A stretch of 64,000 nt of DNA from Tricholomella constricta (Eukaryota; Basidiomycota; Agaricomycetes; Agaricales; Lyophyllaceae), in contig JAACJP010000002.1 of assembly GCA_013368375.1 (NCBI GenBank), positions 1,240,001-1,304,000 of the forward strand, given 5' to 3'. Within the stretch, counting starts at the first letter, position 1, and every line of letters starts with the position of its first letter. Of this stretch, positions 37,784-48,471 are shown piece by piece. The position numbers and the translations under genes were made by a program. The notes under the pieces are model-generated. The model worked only from the letters and a program-made list of their open reading frames with translations. It made no database searches and was not told the DNA's origin.

Positions 37784-38820
37784 TTATCTCATGAACATGA
37801 GGTCGGAACGGAGAACGTATTTGTTGCCTTTGGTCACCATCGATCCTTCGTGCAGCATACACTCCTGTCCGTGCCTTAAAACAAACGTAAGAGGGAGTCT
37901 GGCTTATGATAAAGGAATCGTAGTACCGGTGTAGAAGCGCAGTCCCCCGAGTCAAAGGCGCCGTTATGACCTCTTGACGCTTGCCGCGCTCATCCTTGTA
38001 GAACAGCGTCTAGTATCATTCAGTCCAAGTTAGCAAAAGGAAAACAATGTACAGAAAATGCAACACACTTCACCACCTTCCACACCGTCCTCTGCACCCG
38101 TCAAGTATATCAACAGCGTCCATTCCGACTTTGCGCCCGTCATCGGATCGCGGACAGAGTCGTCGTAGTGTTTTCTGAAAGGTATTACATATCAGCATCA
38201 TGATGATTCACAGTCGCAGCAACATCCACCGCGCGCCTACCCGAAATGCTGCGAGGGTGTGTACTTGTATACGCGGATGTTAGAGTTGAATGAGTGGGGC
38301 AGCCGCGGGGGGTCGTCTGCATTGTGGATGCGCTTCGTGGATGTGGATGTGGGGTACGGGAAGGACGGGAGGTGCGGTGTGAGCAGGGCATGGAGCCGCG
38401 ATGCAAATGCTAGGGACGTCACGGAGAAGCGATCTGATGAGATGGATTAGGCTAGCTTTTCAGGACTTTCGAGGGTTGTGGTTGATGAGACTGGGACTCG
38501 GACGTACGATTGACGCGCTCGGCCTCGCCGCGTTTCTTGGGCGGCGTGAGCTCGAGCGGCAGCGCATCGATGAACTTGACGAATGCCTTGCATTCTGCGG
38601 GCGAGAAGAAGTTCTGAGCATACGAGCTCCCGTCAGAGAGTTAGGGCGTCTGCTTGTTAGGCGTTATACGCACATCGATGAGTAGGATCTGGTCCTCAAG
38701 GAGAGTGCGACACTCGAGTTCTTCCTTTGGGGCTAGCTCTGGGAAAACAGGTTCTTGCGCTGGAGCTACCCTCGGCGCCGTTGCAGCCTTTGGGGTTTGT
38801 TCAGCCTTTCTCTTGGCCAT
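37784..38820 (-). CDS. 2-oxoglutarate/Fe(II)-dependent dioxygenase (prolyl 4-hydroxylase fold)
   Basis: The start MAKRKAEQTPKAATAPRVAP (38820) begins a basic leader. The fold follows: ILLIDNFFSPAECKAFVKFI, an intron, FASRLHALLTPHLP, the HxD iron motif in KHYDDSV, GAKSEWTLLIYLTG, EGGETLFY, and the distal His region LLHRHGQECMLHEG, then VLRSDLMFMR with the Arg expected to bind 2-oxoglutarate. Four introns (for example after QHFG and GGE) restore frame. No signal peptide or membrane helix, so it is probably cytosolic or nuclear; the substrate cannot be read from sequence. Relatives in fungi are oxidoreductases of unknown target. Confidence 0.85.
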
Positions 38821-38991
38821 GTGAATTCAATGATATGGCGAGGGTTTTCGGAAGCAGGTTCGAACAAATCTCACGAGCGCTAGATATCGCGAGGACATTC
38901 CTTCCTCGCCATCATCAAGGCTTTCAATCACAATACTAAGAATGCCATTAGGTCCCTAATATCATCTACAGAGCCCTTCTGTATGCGCTGA

Positions 38992-40972
38992 TTATATCAC
39001 CTCCTCCATATCATCATCGTTCTCGCTATCCTCCTCTTCCTCAGGCTCCGCCACTATTGGCAGAGGTAGTGCTGGTGGTGGAGTTTTACTCGTACTGGCA
39101 GCCGGTCCATGCGATGGTGCACCTTCGTTCGGTGAAAGGCTTCCCATGGGCACCATAGAAGGTGGACCACCTGCAACGGCGGATGGTACCACCGCGGGAG
39201 CAGCAGGAGGTTGCGTACTTCCAACAACAGGATAGTGTACCACAGGATCATCGTCGTCTTCCTGCGAAAGCTCAGCCAACTGAGCGGCAAGGAGTGCTAG
39301 GTGTGCTTGCAGCTCCGCCCTTCCAGCCGCAATTTCCGCCATGGTCCTTCCAGCATTGCCATCAGGCGCTCCCACCACGGCTGCGGCGCCAGAAAGAAAG
39401 TCCATGCCAGCAGCGGCAGTGATGGGTAACGACGCGGACGCGTTAGTACTCGGTCGGACCTTGTCCCGGTCTGCAGAAATCTCATCTTCCTTCGGCAGCT
39501 GGAGCAGGGAGTCGAAATTGATAGCCTTGAGGATATTTTGTGCAGCCTCCCATGCGTCGTGTGCAGCGCCGGCTGTTGCCAACGGGCGCGCTGTGTTGTC
39601 AGTAGTGGTGGCGGCAGCGGCAGCTGTGGATGTTGTTGCGGGCTGCCCTGGCTGGGGTTGAGGTTGCTGTGGCTGTTGCGCCTGTGGCTGTCGCACCTGC
39701 GTGTAGCCTGGATAGCTTTGCTGTTGAAAAGAGTAGCTGTACCCTTGAGGTTGGTACCCATGGTTCTGGGCAAGTGCCGTGGGCTGGTGATGATGCACCA
39801 GCGGTGCGTGTGTAAATGGAGAGGCAGGGGCTGGAGCTGGAGCTGGAGGATTTTGGGTCTGTGGACGCCGCGTCGTCCGTCGTGATGTCTGCACAACAAA
39901 AAAGTTAGCAGCCCGTTCCAAAATAACACTAATGTCAGACTTACATTGCCGCCTTCCCATGTTGCATTGAGGCGGTATTTCCCGCTGTCACTTTTTTGAA
40001 AGCGACCTCTTTTGAACGCTTTTTGGAGCGCTTGGCTTGCAGACGGCCGAAAATTAGACTGCAAAGGATATCTCGCAGCCATCCATGTGAACAGGTCCTT
40101 GGGTGCGCAGCCCTCTGGGTCCGCAGAGTCAAGCAACGCCTCGACAATCATTTCTTCGTAACTCGGAAGATCCTCAGTGGATGGGTTGGAGGTGGGGTTA
40201 AAGGCGTCTTGTTGCTGCTGCGGTGGGTGTGTGAGAGGCGCCGTGGTGAAGGCTGGGTTGAGCTGTTGAGCATACCCAGGGTGAGGGGGATGGGGCGGGT
40301 AAGTGCTGGGCATTTGAGGGTAGGCGTATGGTGATGGGTATTGCGGATATCCTGGTGGAGGCTGGTAATATGGCGCATGCGGGTATGCAGCCTGCGGATG
40401 ACCATACCCATATGGCTGGTGGGGGTATGGAGGCTGATGAGGGGGTACTGCGGTGGGTGTGGGCTGTTCTGGAGGTGCGGGCGAGGGTTGGACGGATGTC
40501 TGCGCAGACGAATCCGGGGTAGGCGACGGTTTGTCGGGCGGTTGCGCTTCACTTGGCTGATCTATCGACTTGTCAACGGTAGAGACCAAATCCGAAGAGC
40601 CGGTTAGAGAACCCATCGCAGGGGTTGGGCCATGCGAAGAAGTAGTCGATGGCGCAGACGCCGCAGGGTGGTCGGCGGCAGGCGACGATGTCTTGCGCAT
40701 CTCTGCAATAGCAGCATTGATATCTGCGGGCCATATTGAGCTTTTTACGTAGGGAGGAACATGGAGGTCGAAGTTGAGGCATAAGTCGATGATCTGCTGA
40801 GGGGGTAACAGGGCGAGATATTGCTTCTTAAGATCATGGTCTTGTGGTCCTGCTGCAGCATTAGGTAGAGGCTAGACGACTTGTAATGAAACGAACCAGC
40901 AAGGATAGGATGGTAAGGATTTGGATACAAAGGATGTGGAGTAGAAGATCCATACACCCCGCTGGCCTGCAT
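38992..40972 (-). CDS. Linker-histone-fold (H15) protein with Pro/Gln-rich tracts
   Basis: The start MQASGVYGSSTPHPLYPNPY (40972) is followed by a 44-nt intron and a helical LKKQYLALLPPQQIIDLCLN motif. A Pro/Tyr/Gln-rich tract (PPHQPPYPHQPYGYGHPQAA) precedes a winged-helix block resembling histone H1/H5: LPSYEEMIVEALLDSADPEG, APKDLFTWMAARYP, SASQALQKAFKRGRFQKSD, KYRLNATWEGG. After an intron come Gln/Pro-rich repeats, DAWEAAQNILKAINFDSLLQ, a coiled segment AELQAHLALLAAQLAELSQE, and an acidic tail EPEEEEDSENDDDMEEVI. It lacks the Lys-rich tail of a true histone H1, so a transcription or chromatin regulator is more likely. No nuclear signal is obvious. Confidence 0.75.
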
Positions 40973-41757
40973 CTCTCCGGGACCTGCACAGTTTTTCGTA
41001 ACAAGGTTCGCTTTCAAACTCCACAACAAATTTCAGATTATACAGACCGTCCTCGCTTGCTCTACTCTACACACTAAGTCTTGTAGACACCCCAGCTCAT
41101 CGCAGTTCCTCTGTTCACCACGACGATGGGCATATTAATTTCAGTGTTCGTTGCACAGATTACTGCATCTTTGGCAAGATCCTATCTCGCTTATTAAAGA
41201 CTTGTGAAATCTACATAACAAAACAACGCGTCAACTCTATTGGGGCAGCTGTACAGACTTTCTCATAGCAATCTAGAACTTTTAGCCGTCCGGCCTGCAG
41301 CGTGACCAATGCAAGCTTGGTTGAGAACATTGGGAACTAACAGTGGTACACTGCTCCAAGGACCCCCTATCGTAATTCATTTCTCGGACGTATCAAGATA
41401 AACGCACTACATCGGCGGATGGTCAGGACTCCTCCACCATCCCATCTCAGCACATCACCTGTCCCGGCTCCACCGCCTTATCCACAACATCCATCATTCT
41501 GCGCGAAATGCCTCAGACCCCATGATTCATTTCCCCTCCCCTTCGAAAGCATAATCGAATGGGTGTGCAAAGTCTATCGGACACGCATGTGCAATCATCC
41601 ACCACTGCCACTTTAGAAGAATTCACTTCATTTGGGAGGGGGAGGGAAGGAAGGATATATAAAAGACCCAAGACGCCAGCCAGCCTGAATTTCTCCATAA
41701 CAGACTGTAGGTGATCACTGCACTCTCCACCTATTTTTCGCTTCCAGTTGAACCATC
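40973..41757. other. Divergent intergenic region before the metallothionein gene
   Basis: About 780 bp containing the promoter of the H15-fold gene (minus) and the metallothionein promoter (plus). A TATATAAAA stands at 41656-41664. The 5' two-thirds shows no coding signal. Confidence 0.5.
41656..41664 (+). promoter_or_regulatory. TATA box of metallothionein gene
   Basis: TATATAAAA lies about 95 bp before the ATG at 41758, a strong core promoter for a small highly expressed gene. I did not find a convincing metal-response element by eye. Confidence 0.7.
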
Positions 41758-41985
41758 ATGATCGCTGTTAGTCTTTCCATCCCCCTTCATATACGTCTTA
41801 CAATGAAAGTCCACTCCTGTAGAGCACCGCCACCCCCACCAACGCCGCTTGCGGGAACACCGACTGCAAATGTAGCGCGACGTACGCATCTCTTCCCATC
41901 TCGATAGCCATAGCCTCGTCAACACACTTATCCATATCCATACATCAGGTGCAACTGTAAACCCAACGAGTGCCACTGCCGTTGA
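41758..41985 (+). CDS. Metallothionein-like peptide, 34 residues, three exons
   Basis: A tiny spliced gene with no long open frame. Exon 1 is 41758-41766 (Met-Ile-Ala), intron 1 is 41767-41822 (GTTAGT to CTGTAG), exon 2 is 41823-41881, intron 2 is 41882-41948 (GTACGC to CATCAG), and exon 3 is 41949-41985 with stop TGA. The product carries seven cysteines at positions 13, 18, 20, 24, 26, 31 and 33, in the order C-x4-C-x-C-x3-C-x-C-x4-C-x-C, with His32 inside the last pair. Three C-x-C pairs in about 20 residues are diagnostic of small fungal metallothioneins, which bind Cu(I), Zn or Cd in the cytosol. Both introns have canonical ends and each junction is required to open the cysteine frame. 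Coincidence is unlikely, but expression is untested. Confidence 0.85.
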
Positions 41986-42499
41986 TTCCCCGCCCTCCAT
42001 CGAGCACGCCGCCCAGGCAGATGAGAGAGGTCCACTGCCTCCGCGATGCCGACGACGAGCAGAGGTTAATGTACACTTGTAATGATATGCTCTTGAATCT
42101 ATGCATCACGACCTTTTACCCCATTTCACCGCGCTCCATTCCGGTACATAACAAGTGCATGGGTTGACTGCGGCCAATGAGCAGTGGTCCCTGAAAAGCA
42201 GCAACTGGAGTGTCGGCTCCACCATCGTGAAAGGAAGCCCACCGATGCATGGGGTACAAAGTAAGTGTTCCCGTGGCTGAGGCGTCGGCACGATAAGCCG
42301 ACGTATGTGGGTAGATGGCAAGTGTCGCGATTCTGACGACTACGCGTCAAACGCTCGCGGGCATCGTTTCTGTTTGACCCCTAAGCATCAGGTCAACCAC
42401 GCTTGAAACAAGCCGTGGTATTCACCTGGGATGCCGACCGATGCCATGCGCCGCCACAGCACTAGATCAATCATCCATTTTTCGCCCGACCCCCTGCAC
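41986..42499. other. Convergent intergenic region
   Basis: 3' UTR of the metallothionein gene and spacer to the stop of the minus-strand gene at 42500. No gene supported. Confidence 0.5.
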
Positions 42500-44050
42500 T
42501 CAGATCCCGTCAAAATCATACACCGACCGCGCACTGACCCCGTCGTCGACCTTGAGATTGCGCAACAGCGGATCGAGGGACGCAAGCTCGTCCTTGATCC
42601 CGTTCCTTGCAAACGCATCAAGCTCCTTCAACAACGTCGACGTAATCTTCTACAGACCCACAACAACCGACAGTCAGATACATAATCACACACTGTCATT
42701 GAGATGTAATGCACCTTGAACTTGCCGTCGATCTTGAGCACGAGCTCCCCGAGCGTCGCGGACCAGCTCGGCGGCGGGCTGCCTAGCGCGCCGCCGTACA
42801 TGAGCGAACCCGCCCCGGCGCCTGCGGCCCCCCCGCCGGCATTTGCGATGTTCCATAGGCTGCTGCTCATGTCCTCGGGGTTGCTGGCGTACGGCGGCTG
42901 GTTATTGGCGGTGGGGTTGACGTTGATGGGCGGGTATTGGTTCGCGGCGGACAAAGCGTTGTCTCCGGAGAAGAGATAGGAGACGCCGGGGTGCGGGGAG
43001 AGGAGGCCTAAGGGTCCCATCATGTGCTGCGAGGAGTGGGGGAAGGGCGAGGGTCCAAGGATCTTGGAGATTTTGTTGTAGACCTCGGAGATCACGTCAA
43101 GGAGGGAGAGGAGGGTTTGATGGTAGTCCAAGGCGAAGGGCTACGGGGGTGCGAGTTAGGGGTGCAGTTGCTGGTCGCAGGAGTGAGCGCACCATGTGTG
43201 GAGTCACGAGATACGAGGTGTCCGAGCCTTCTGTGAAGGCACCCGTATATTCGGTGTACCCACCCCCGCCGCGTTTGCCAATCTTGGGGCGGAAGAGGCG
43301 CTTTGGTTGACGCTGTCGACAGACTCGCTTTATGCGCTGCAAAGATTGGAGAGGAACGCACCATCTTGGATTTGTCGTTATCGTCCTTGTTCTGATCGTA
43401 TTCAGAAAGCGTGTTCATGAGCCCGCGCAGAAGGTCCTGTGGCTGATTGATGTCGAGAAGATTGGAGAGCGACATGCCTAGGATGGCGAAGCGGTATGTC
43501 CTGGCCGAGAAGATAAGCAAACGCAAGCAGAAAGGGGGGCCCTGGACATGGAACGCACCGTTTCTTAGTGTCGGGATTGCTATTGCTGAACTCGCGATCG
43601 AGGTCGGCGCGTGATATGAGGATGGTGTGGAACCAGTGGCTGCGTCTGATAGTAGCAAGAGGTTCAGGAACAGGCGGCGTGAAGAATGCACATTTGCACA
43701 CACCCCTCGTGAATATTGCGGATATAGGTGAGGGTGATAATTCTCTTCTGGACGAGGTCGCGCAGGTACTCGACTGACGTGCCCTGGGCAAGCTGGGGAC
43801 TGCCTGCACCGGCCAGAGTGTCGGAGTGTAGCGATTGGGCATCGAACTCTCTGGCGGTGCTTGTGGTGGGGGTGGTGGCACCGCCTACAGCAGCAAAGGA
43901 CAGGCCGGTGGCGGGGGAAATGCTGGCTGTGGCGATGGAGATGGGTGAAGGGGCAGATGCGGTGGTCGAGCTGCTGGTCTTGAAAGAGTTGAGTAAGTTC
44001 TGGGCGGAGGACTTTCTTCGCATAGTTGGGCGTTGCTGTGTCTCCAACAT
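42500..44050 (-). CDS. Conserved fungal protein of unknown function
   Basis: The start MLETQQRPTMRRKSSAQNLL (44050) opens a Ser/Thr/Ala-rich leader. The structured part includes SVEYLRDLVQKRIITLTYIR with NIHEG, SHWFHTILISRADLDREF, RTYRFAILGMSLSNLLDINQ, QDLLRGLMNTLSEYDQNKDD, and then FALDYHQTLLSLLDVISEVY. A low-complexity Gly/Ala/Pro region follows, and the last exon gives LGELVLKIDGKFKKITSTLL, KELDAFARNGIKDEL and the end SVYDFDGI. The repeated helices look like a soluble alpha-helical protein. At least five introns were inferred. The strong conservation-like patterning outside the linker suggests a real, constrained gene; I could not attach a family name. It is divergent from NTF2, 140 bp between starts. 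Confidence 0.72.
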
Positions 44051-44190
44051 GGTCGCCGTCCAACTCAAGTCCAACTTTCGTTGAGAATGTGACAGGACTT
44101 TAAATTTAGCACGTGGTATAGGGTCACGTGGGACAGCATCTTGATCTGCGATCGCATCTTTCTCGCATTCCACGTCCACCAGCTGCTACC

Positions 44191-44814
44191 ATGACCGACA
44201 TCAACGCCATTGCAAAGCAGTTCACCGATTTCTACTACACAACCTTTGACACCAACCGCGCCAACCTCAACTCCCTCTACGTGCGTCACCCTCCATCTCA
44301 CACCCATCGTCGCCATCTCATCTCATCTCTCTAGCGTCCAGAGTCCATGCTCTCATGGGAGGGCAGCCCAATCATGGGTGTCAACGCCATCGTAGAAAAA
44401 ATTACTGTATGCCCCTTCATTCGCCTCCCACCTGACCATTATAACCCCCTTCTTCTCCAGGGCCTGCCCTTCGCCAAGGTGCAGCACAGGGTCACAACCC
44501 TCGACGCGCAGCCCTCCTCGCCCTCCGTCGCAAGTCTCCTCGTCAGCGTCACCGGCCTCCTCGTGGTGCGTCTCCCTCTCTAATCTTATTCTTCAATCTG
44601 GTCGCGGGCGCTCACGGTGCCACATCCCACCATCATTCCAGATCGACGACAACGAGAACCCCCTGCAGTTCAGCCAGATCTTCCAGCTCATCCCCGACGG
44701 GTCGAGCTACTACGTGTATGCACTACTTTCCTCCCTGTCTCTTTTTGCGTTTCTCACACGAAATCGCCCCAATCGCGCAGGTATAACGACATCTTCCGCC
44801 TCAACTACGGTTAG
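44191..44814 (+). CDS. NTF2: Nuclear transport factor 2
   Basis: NTF2 carries Ran-GDP into the nucleus. The start MTDINAIAKQFTDFYYTTFD is the family N-terminus. After introns the frame continues SMLSWEGSPIMGVNAIVEKI, GLPFAKVQHRVTTLDAQPS, SLLVSVTGLLV, IDDNENPLQFSQIFQLIPDG, and YNDIFRLNYG-stop, matching NTF2 throughout, including the C-terminal IFRLNYG. Four introns (after NLNSLY, EKIT, GLLV and within YYV-YNDIF) all have GT-AG ends. Spliced length is about 125 residues, as expected. Confidence 0.95.
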
Positions 44815-45199
44815 ATCTAGATCTTTAATCATATTTGCTTTTCTTTCATCTTTTCGTTCCTCTTCTCGTGTCGGACGGAGTGTGTATGTGGGACGATCCG
44901 AGACAGTTCTTCCTTGCATACTTAGAGATAATTTTTGTCTTGTCCGGTGACCGTGATAATATCAGTCCGAGCACGCGCCGATGTCTCTTTCCAATTTTTT
45001 TTGGCAAGTTGGGTATCACTCTGAGGCAAAGCTGATTGATGTTTTCCGACACCTGATGATGAAAATCCATGCTCAGCGGACAGCTCCCACAGCGTCAATT
45101 GATGACGACAAAAAAATTGAGAGAAATTGTCTAAATTTAGTATGTACAAATCTTCATGCCTTTTTCACCAGTGCCCCTATCTCGCCTTCAGATCCTTTA
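44815..45199. other. Convergent intergenic region
   Basis: T-rich sequence after the NTF2 stop, between it and the GH88 stop. Probably both 3' UTRs; no coding signal. Confidence 0.5.
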
Positions 45200-46896
45200 C
45201 CTAGGTGCATTTTGCCAGGTTGCGGGAAATGAGTTCGTTTCCCGCCTTGATGTAATAATAGTCGCCTAACAAAGATAGTCGAGCGGTTGCGTCAACGCTA
45301 GACCTCGGAAGGACAGGGACGCAGCGCACGTACCATAAACGGTTCCCGTCAGCTGGTTATTCGCAGGCTTGTTCACCGTCCCATTCGAGAGCAGACTCTG
45401 CCACGACGGCTTCCACGCGAGGCGCGTGATATTGCTCAAGAGCTGTGCCAGAAGTGTAAACGTTGAGAGAAATCACACATCCATAAACGAAGTTTGGGGA
45501 CGCACGTTGATCGCAGCGTCGGTGTACATCTGAGCCGATGCCGGAACCGATTCGTGTTTTGCGAGGAGGAGGAGCGCGTTGGCCGCGATCGTCGAGGCAG
45601 AGGAGTCGGCGGGGCGCGGCGCGGGTATGAGGGGTGCGTTGAAGTCCCTTCAGGACTCGCGTCAGGGGAGTATTCAGGAAAAGGGCGCGGCGTGCTCACC
45701 AGGGGACGATGCCGTCCGCCGGGATGTTGTCGAGGAAGTACTTTGCAAGGCGGCGCGCGGTGACGATGTAGTCCTCGTTGCCCGTCAGTCTGTACACTGG
45801 ACGGAGGAGGAAGAGACGCGTTTATTGGTTTTGAAGAACGCGGTTATCATGGAGATGAATCTTACTGTTTGCGAAACCGTAGATGCCCCAGGCTTGGCCG
45901 CGCGACCAGGTGCTATTAATGGTGTATTCGGAATCAGATCTAAAATGTTGGGTTGAAGTGTGCCTTACCTGCTGTCAGAGTATCCCTGTGCCGTCCGTTT
46001 TCTGGTGACCGCGCCAGTATTTGCGTTGTATTCAACGACATGCCACGTTGAGCCTAAAATAAAAAAAGCATGATCTACAAAACTGACTGGTAGCCGAGAA
46101 AGAGTACAAACCATCAGCGCGGATGTGGTTTTTCATAGTAGTGTCGGCGTGGGCGATGGCGATCTTGCTCAGCGTGGAGTTTCCAGTCAGCGTTTCGGCA
46201 TGGAAGAGAAGCTCCAAGTTCATCATATTATCGATGATGACCTTGATACAGATAGTGAGCATCAGACTCATGCAAGGATCGAACAAAGAGGCAGACCTGG
46301 AAGTTGGTGGGATCCGACGAGTCCCAGCTACGCGTCGCGCCAACGACAGGATTGAATCGATTCGCCAAAATCTTCGCAAAAGCATTGATCGCCGTCTTCG
46401 CAGTCGCATTATCAGGATTTCTGCACGAACCCGCTCTCGATCAGGACCGCAACCACAGCACAAAATCGCATTTCGCCAACAAGCACGAGCACACGCACAC
46501 AAGCAACTCTTCCACAAAGGGAAAGCTCAAGAACCCCTGGTCATGTCCCTGTCCGTTCCCATTTTCCAGCGGAATCAAGCCGTTGCTCGCAGTGCGCCCG
46601 AGCGCCAGCCAATCCGCGATCCCCAACCCGTTCGCAGGCGTCGCGCTACACAGCGTCCGCCGCGTGTTGACTTCATATCCAGTAACGGGGAAGAAGCCCG
46701 AGGTCCACGTGTCGGGCGAGAAGTACTGCCAGGTGCCAGAGGTGCTGGTCCACTGCGGGTACTTGACGGGGTTGGGGAGCGCTTTGAATGTGGCGAGGAC
46801 TTTTTGTGGAATCAGGGAGGAGTAGAGCTCGGCGGGAGGTGTCGCGGCAGCTGAGGCGAGGGCACAGGAGTAGAGGAGGGTCAGGAGAGTGTGCAT
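45200..46896 (-). CDS. Secreted GH88 unsaturated glucuronyl hydrolase
   Basis: Hydrolyses the unsaturated uronic acid at the end of oligosaccharides made by polysaccharide lyases. A signal peptide (MHTLLTLLYSCALASAAA) is followed by the catalytic (alpha/alpha)6 domain: WTSGFFPVTGYEVNTRRTL, GHDQGFLSFPFVEELL, FQVIIDNMMNLELLFHAETL, IAIAHADTTMKNHIRADGST, WHVVEYNANTGAVTRKRTAQ, GYSDSSTWSRGQAWGIYGFA, and TARRLAKYFLDNIPADGIVP. The DNMMN and HADTT motifs hold the usual catalytic and binding residues (an Asp in each). The end is KAGNELISRNLAKCT-stop. Several introns were inferred by frame. It probably helps use pectin- or glycosaminoglycan-like uronides; the substrate is inferred only from family. Confidence 0.87.
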
Positions 46897-48471
46897 GGTG
46901 GCTACACGTATGTATACACGATACGCGTTCGGTGATTAGCTATAGAGCTGGTGGCTGAGATCTTGAACAGAATTACGTCCACATTTATAGTGCTGGCTAT
47001 TAGTGTGGTGTGTCAGGCCGGACCGAGCAAGGTGCCTCGTGAGCGATAACAAGGAGCCGAGCGAGAGGAGGAGGTGTCTAACGTCTGATGCCCTTGGGAC
47101 CGGGGAAGCTTGAGCAAGGGTACATGTGACGCGCATTGTATCTCCAACGAGTGGGAACATGTCTTTGTTCAGATTTTCAGAACCATGGCGAAAGACACGA
47201 TGCTGCACGGATCGCGCGCGTGCTTGACTATATTTGCCAGACCCGACTTTGGCTTTATGTACGCGTCGCTGAATGAAGTGATTAGCACCGATCGTCCGCG
47301 TCTTCAGGGAGGCCAAGTAATCTCACTGTGAATACGTATCAGCCAACTTCATCTCGCAGATAATCTTTAGCTCTTAGTTTACCTGCGCCAAGTATATCCG
47401 CTTCTTGCCTCATGTCTCCTAATTTTACGGTCCATTATCAAAACGTTGCAAGTCTCGCGGTCATGAAACCTCACGGGGCCACTTCCCCGGGGGTTATGAG
47501 GCCCTTGACCCCGCGCTGTTACATATGCCCATATGACGCGGCACAAAGATTCGCAAGGAGAGCGTGACACCTTCGTATTAGATTATATGCTGCTGATGAC
47601 ATCGAAGACAAAGGCAAGGCAAGAGAGGCATCAGAAGATACACAGGCGTGAGGCAGCGCTGTGTTGTTTGCGGTCAGAAAAGGAGGGTGACAATGCCTCG
47701 AGGCGAAGGTTCCTTCGCAATGTATCCGGATATGACGGTGTGCGGACCGTAGCCCAGAGCTGCGCCGTTGCGCTGAGATGAGCCATAAATCGATGCTTCA
47801 CGATACGCGTTTGAGAAACAATAATGGCGCATTACAGGCACTAGAGGCGGTGTGTACGAGTGAAAGACCAGTGTCGAATAGTACGGAGCTGATTCAGAGT
47901 GGCCGGTTGTGCAGTACTGATCGCCATCGATATCGATGGGAGAGATCGATAACGGCAACGGCCAAGGGGCTCTTTGACAGAAGAGTCAATCATTCAATAA
48001 TAACAAAATCCATATATCGTCCTCCTGACGCTCTGGCTAGACCTGGACGAGTTTGTGCTTGGGATGTCACCCAGACCGCTTCCTGTTTTCGAGCTCCATC
48101 ATATCACTCGGACTGCGACCGCAGTTATCTGTCAAAAGAGCGTCAATGGGTTGATGTTGCGCAGGCAGGTTGTGGGGAGCAGGAGCTTGGAGACGACTGG
48201 GGATGAGCCAGGGGTGGCGTGAATCCAATGTCCGACATGATAAAAGCAGCGTCGGTTCCTCGTGCTGACGCGTCTCGCAGGTCTGACTGTGACTGACTCA
48301 AGTCTGACTACAGTGACACCCTCATCACTGCCTTATATTTCCGTATACTTAGGCGCGCAGTATCACCATCATCTAGTACACATACAGCTTAACAGCTTAC
48401 CCTCACCATCCTGCCAGCAGCCTTGACTCAACTCGCCACATTGGCTTCTCACACCGAGAACTTACACTACT
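46897..48471. other. Divergent intergenic region GH88 / BCS1-like
   Basis: About 1.6 kb, promoter of GH88 on one side and of the AAA ATPase on the other. TGACTCA (48294-48300) and nearby GTCTGACT repeats lie 170-200 bp before the ATPase start. No gene supported in between. Confidence 0.5.
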
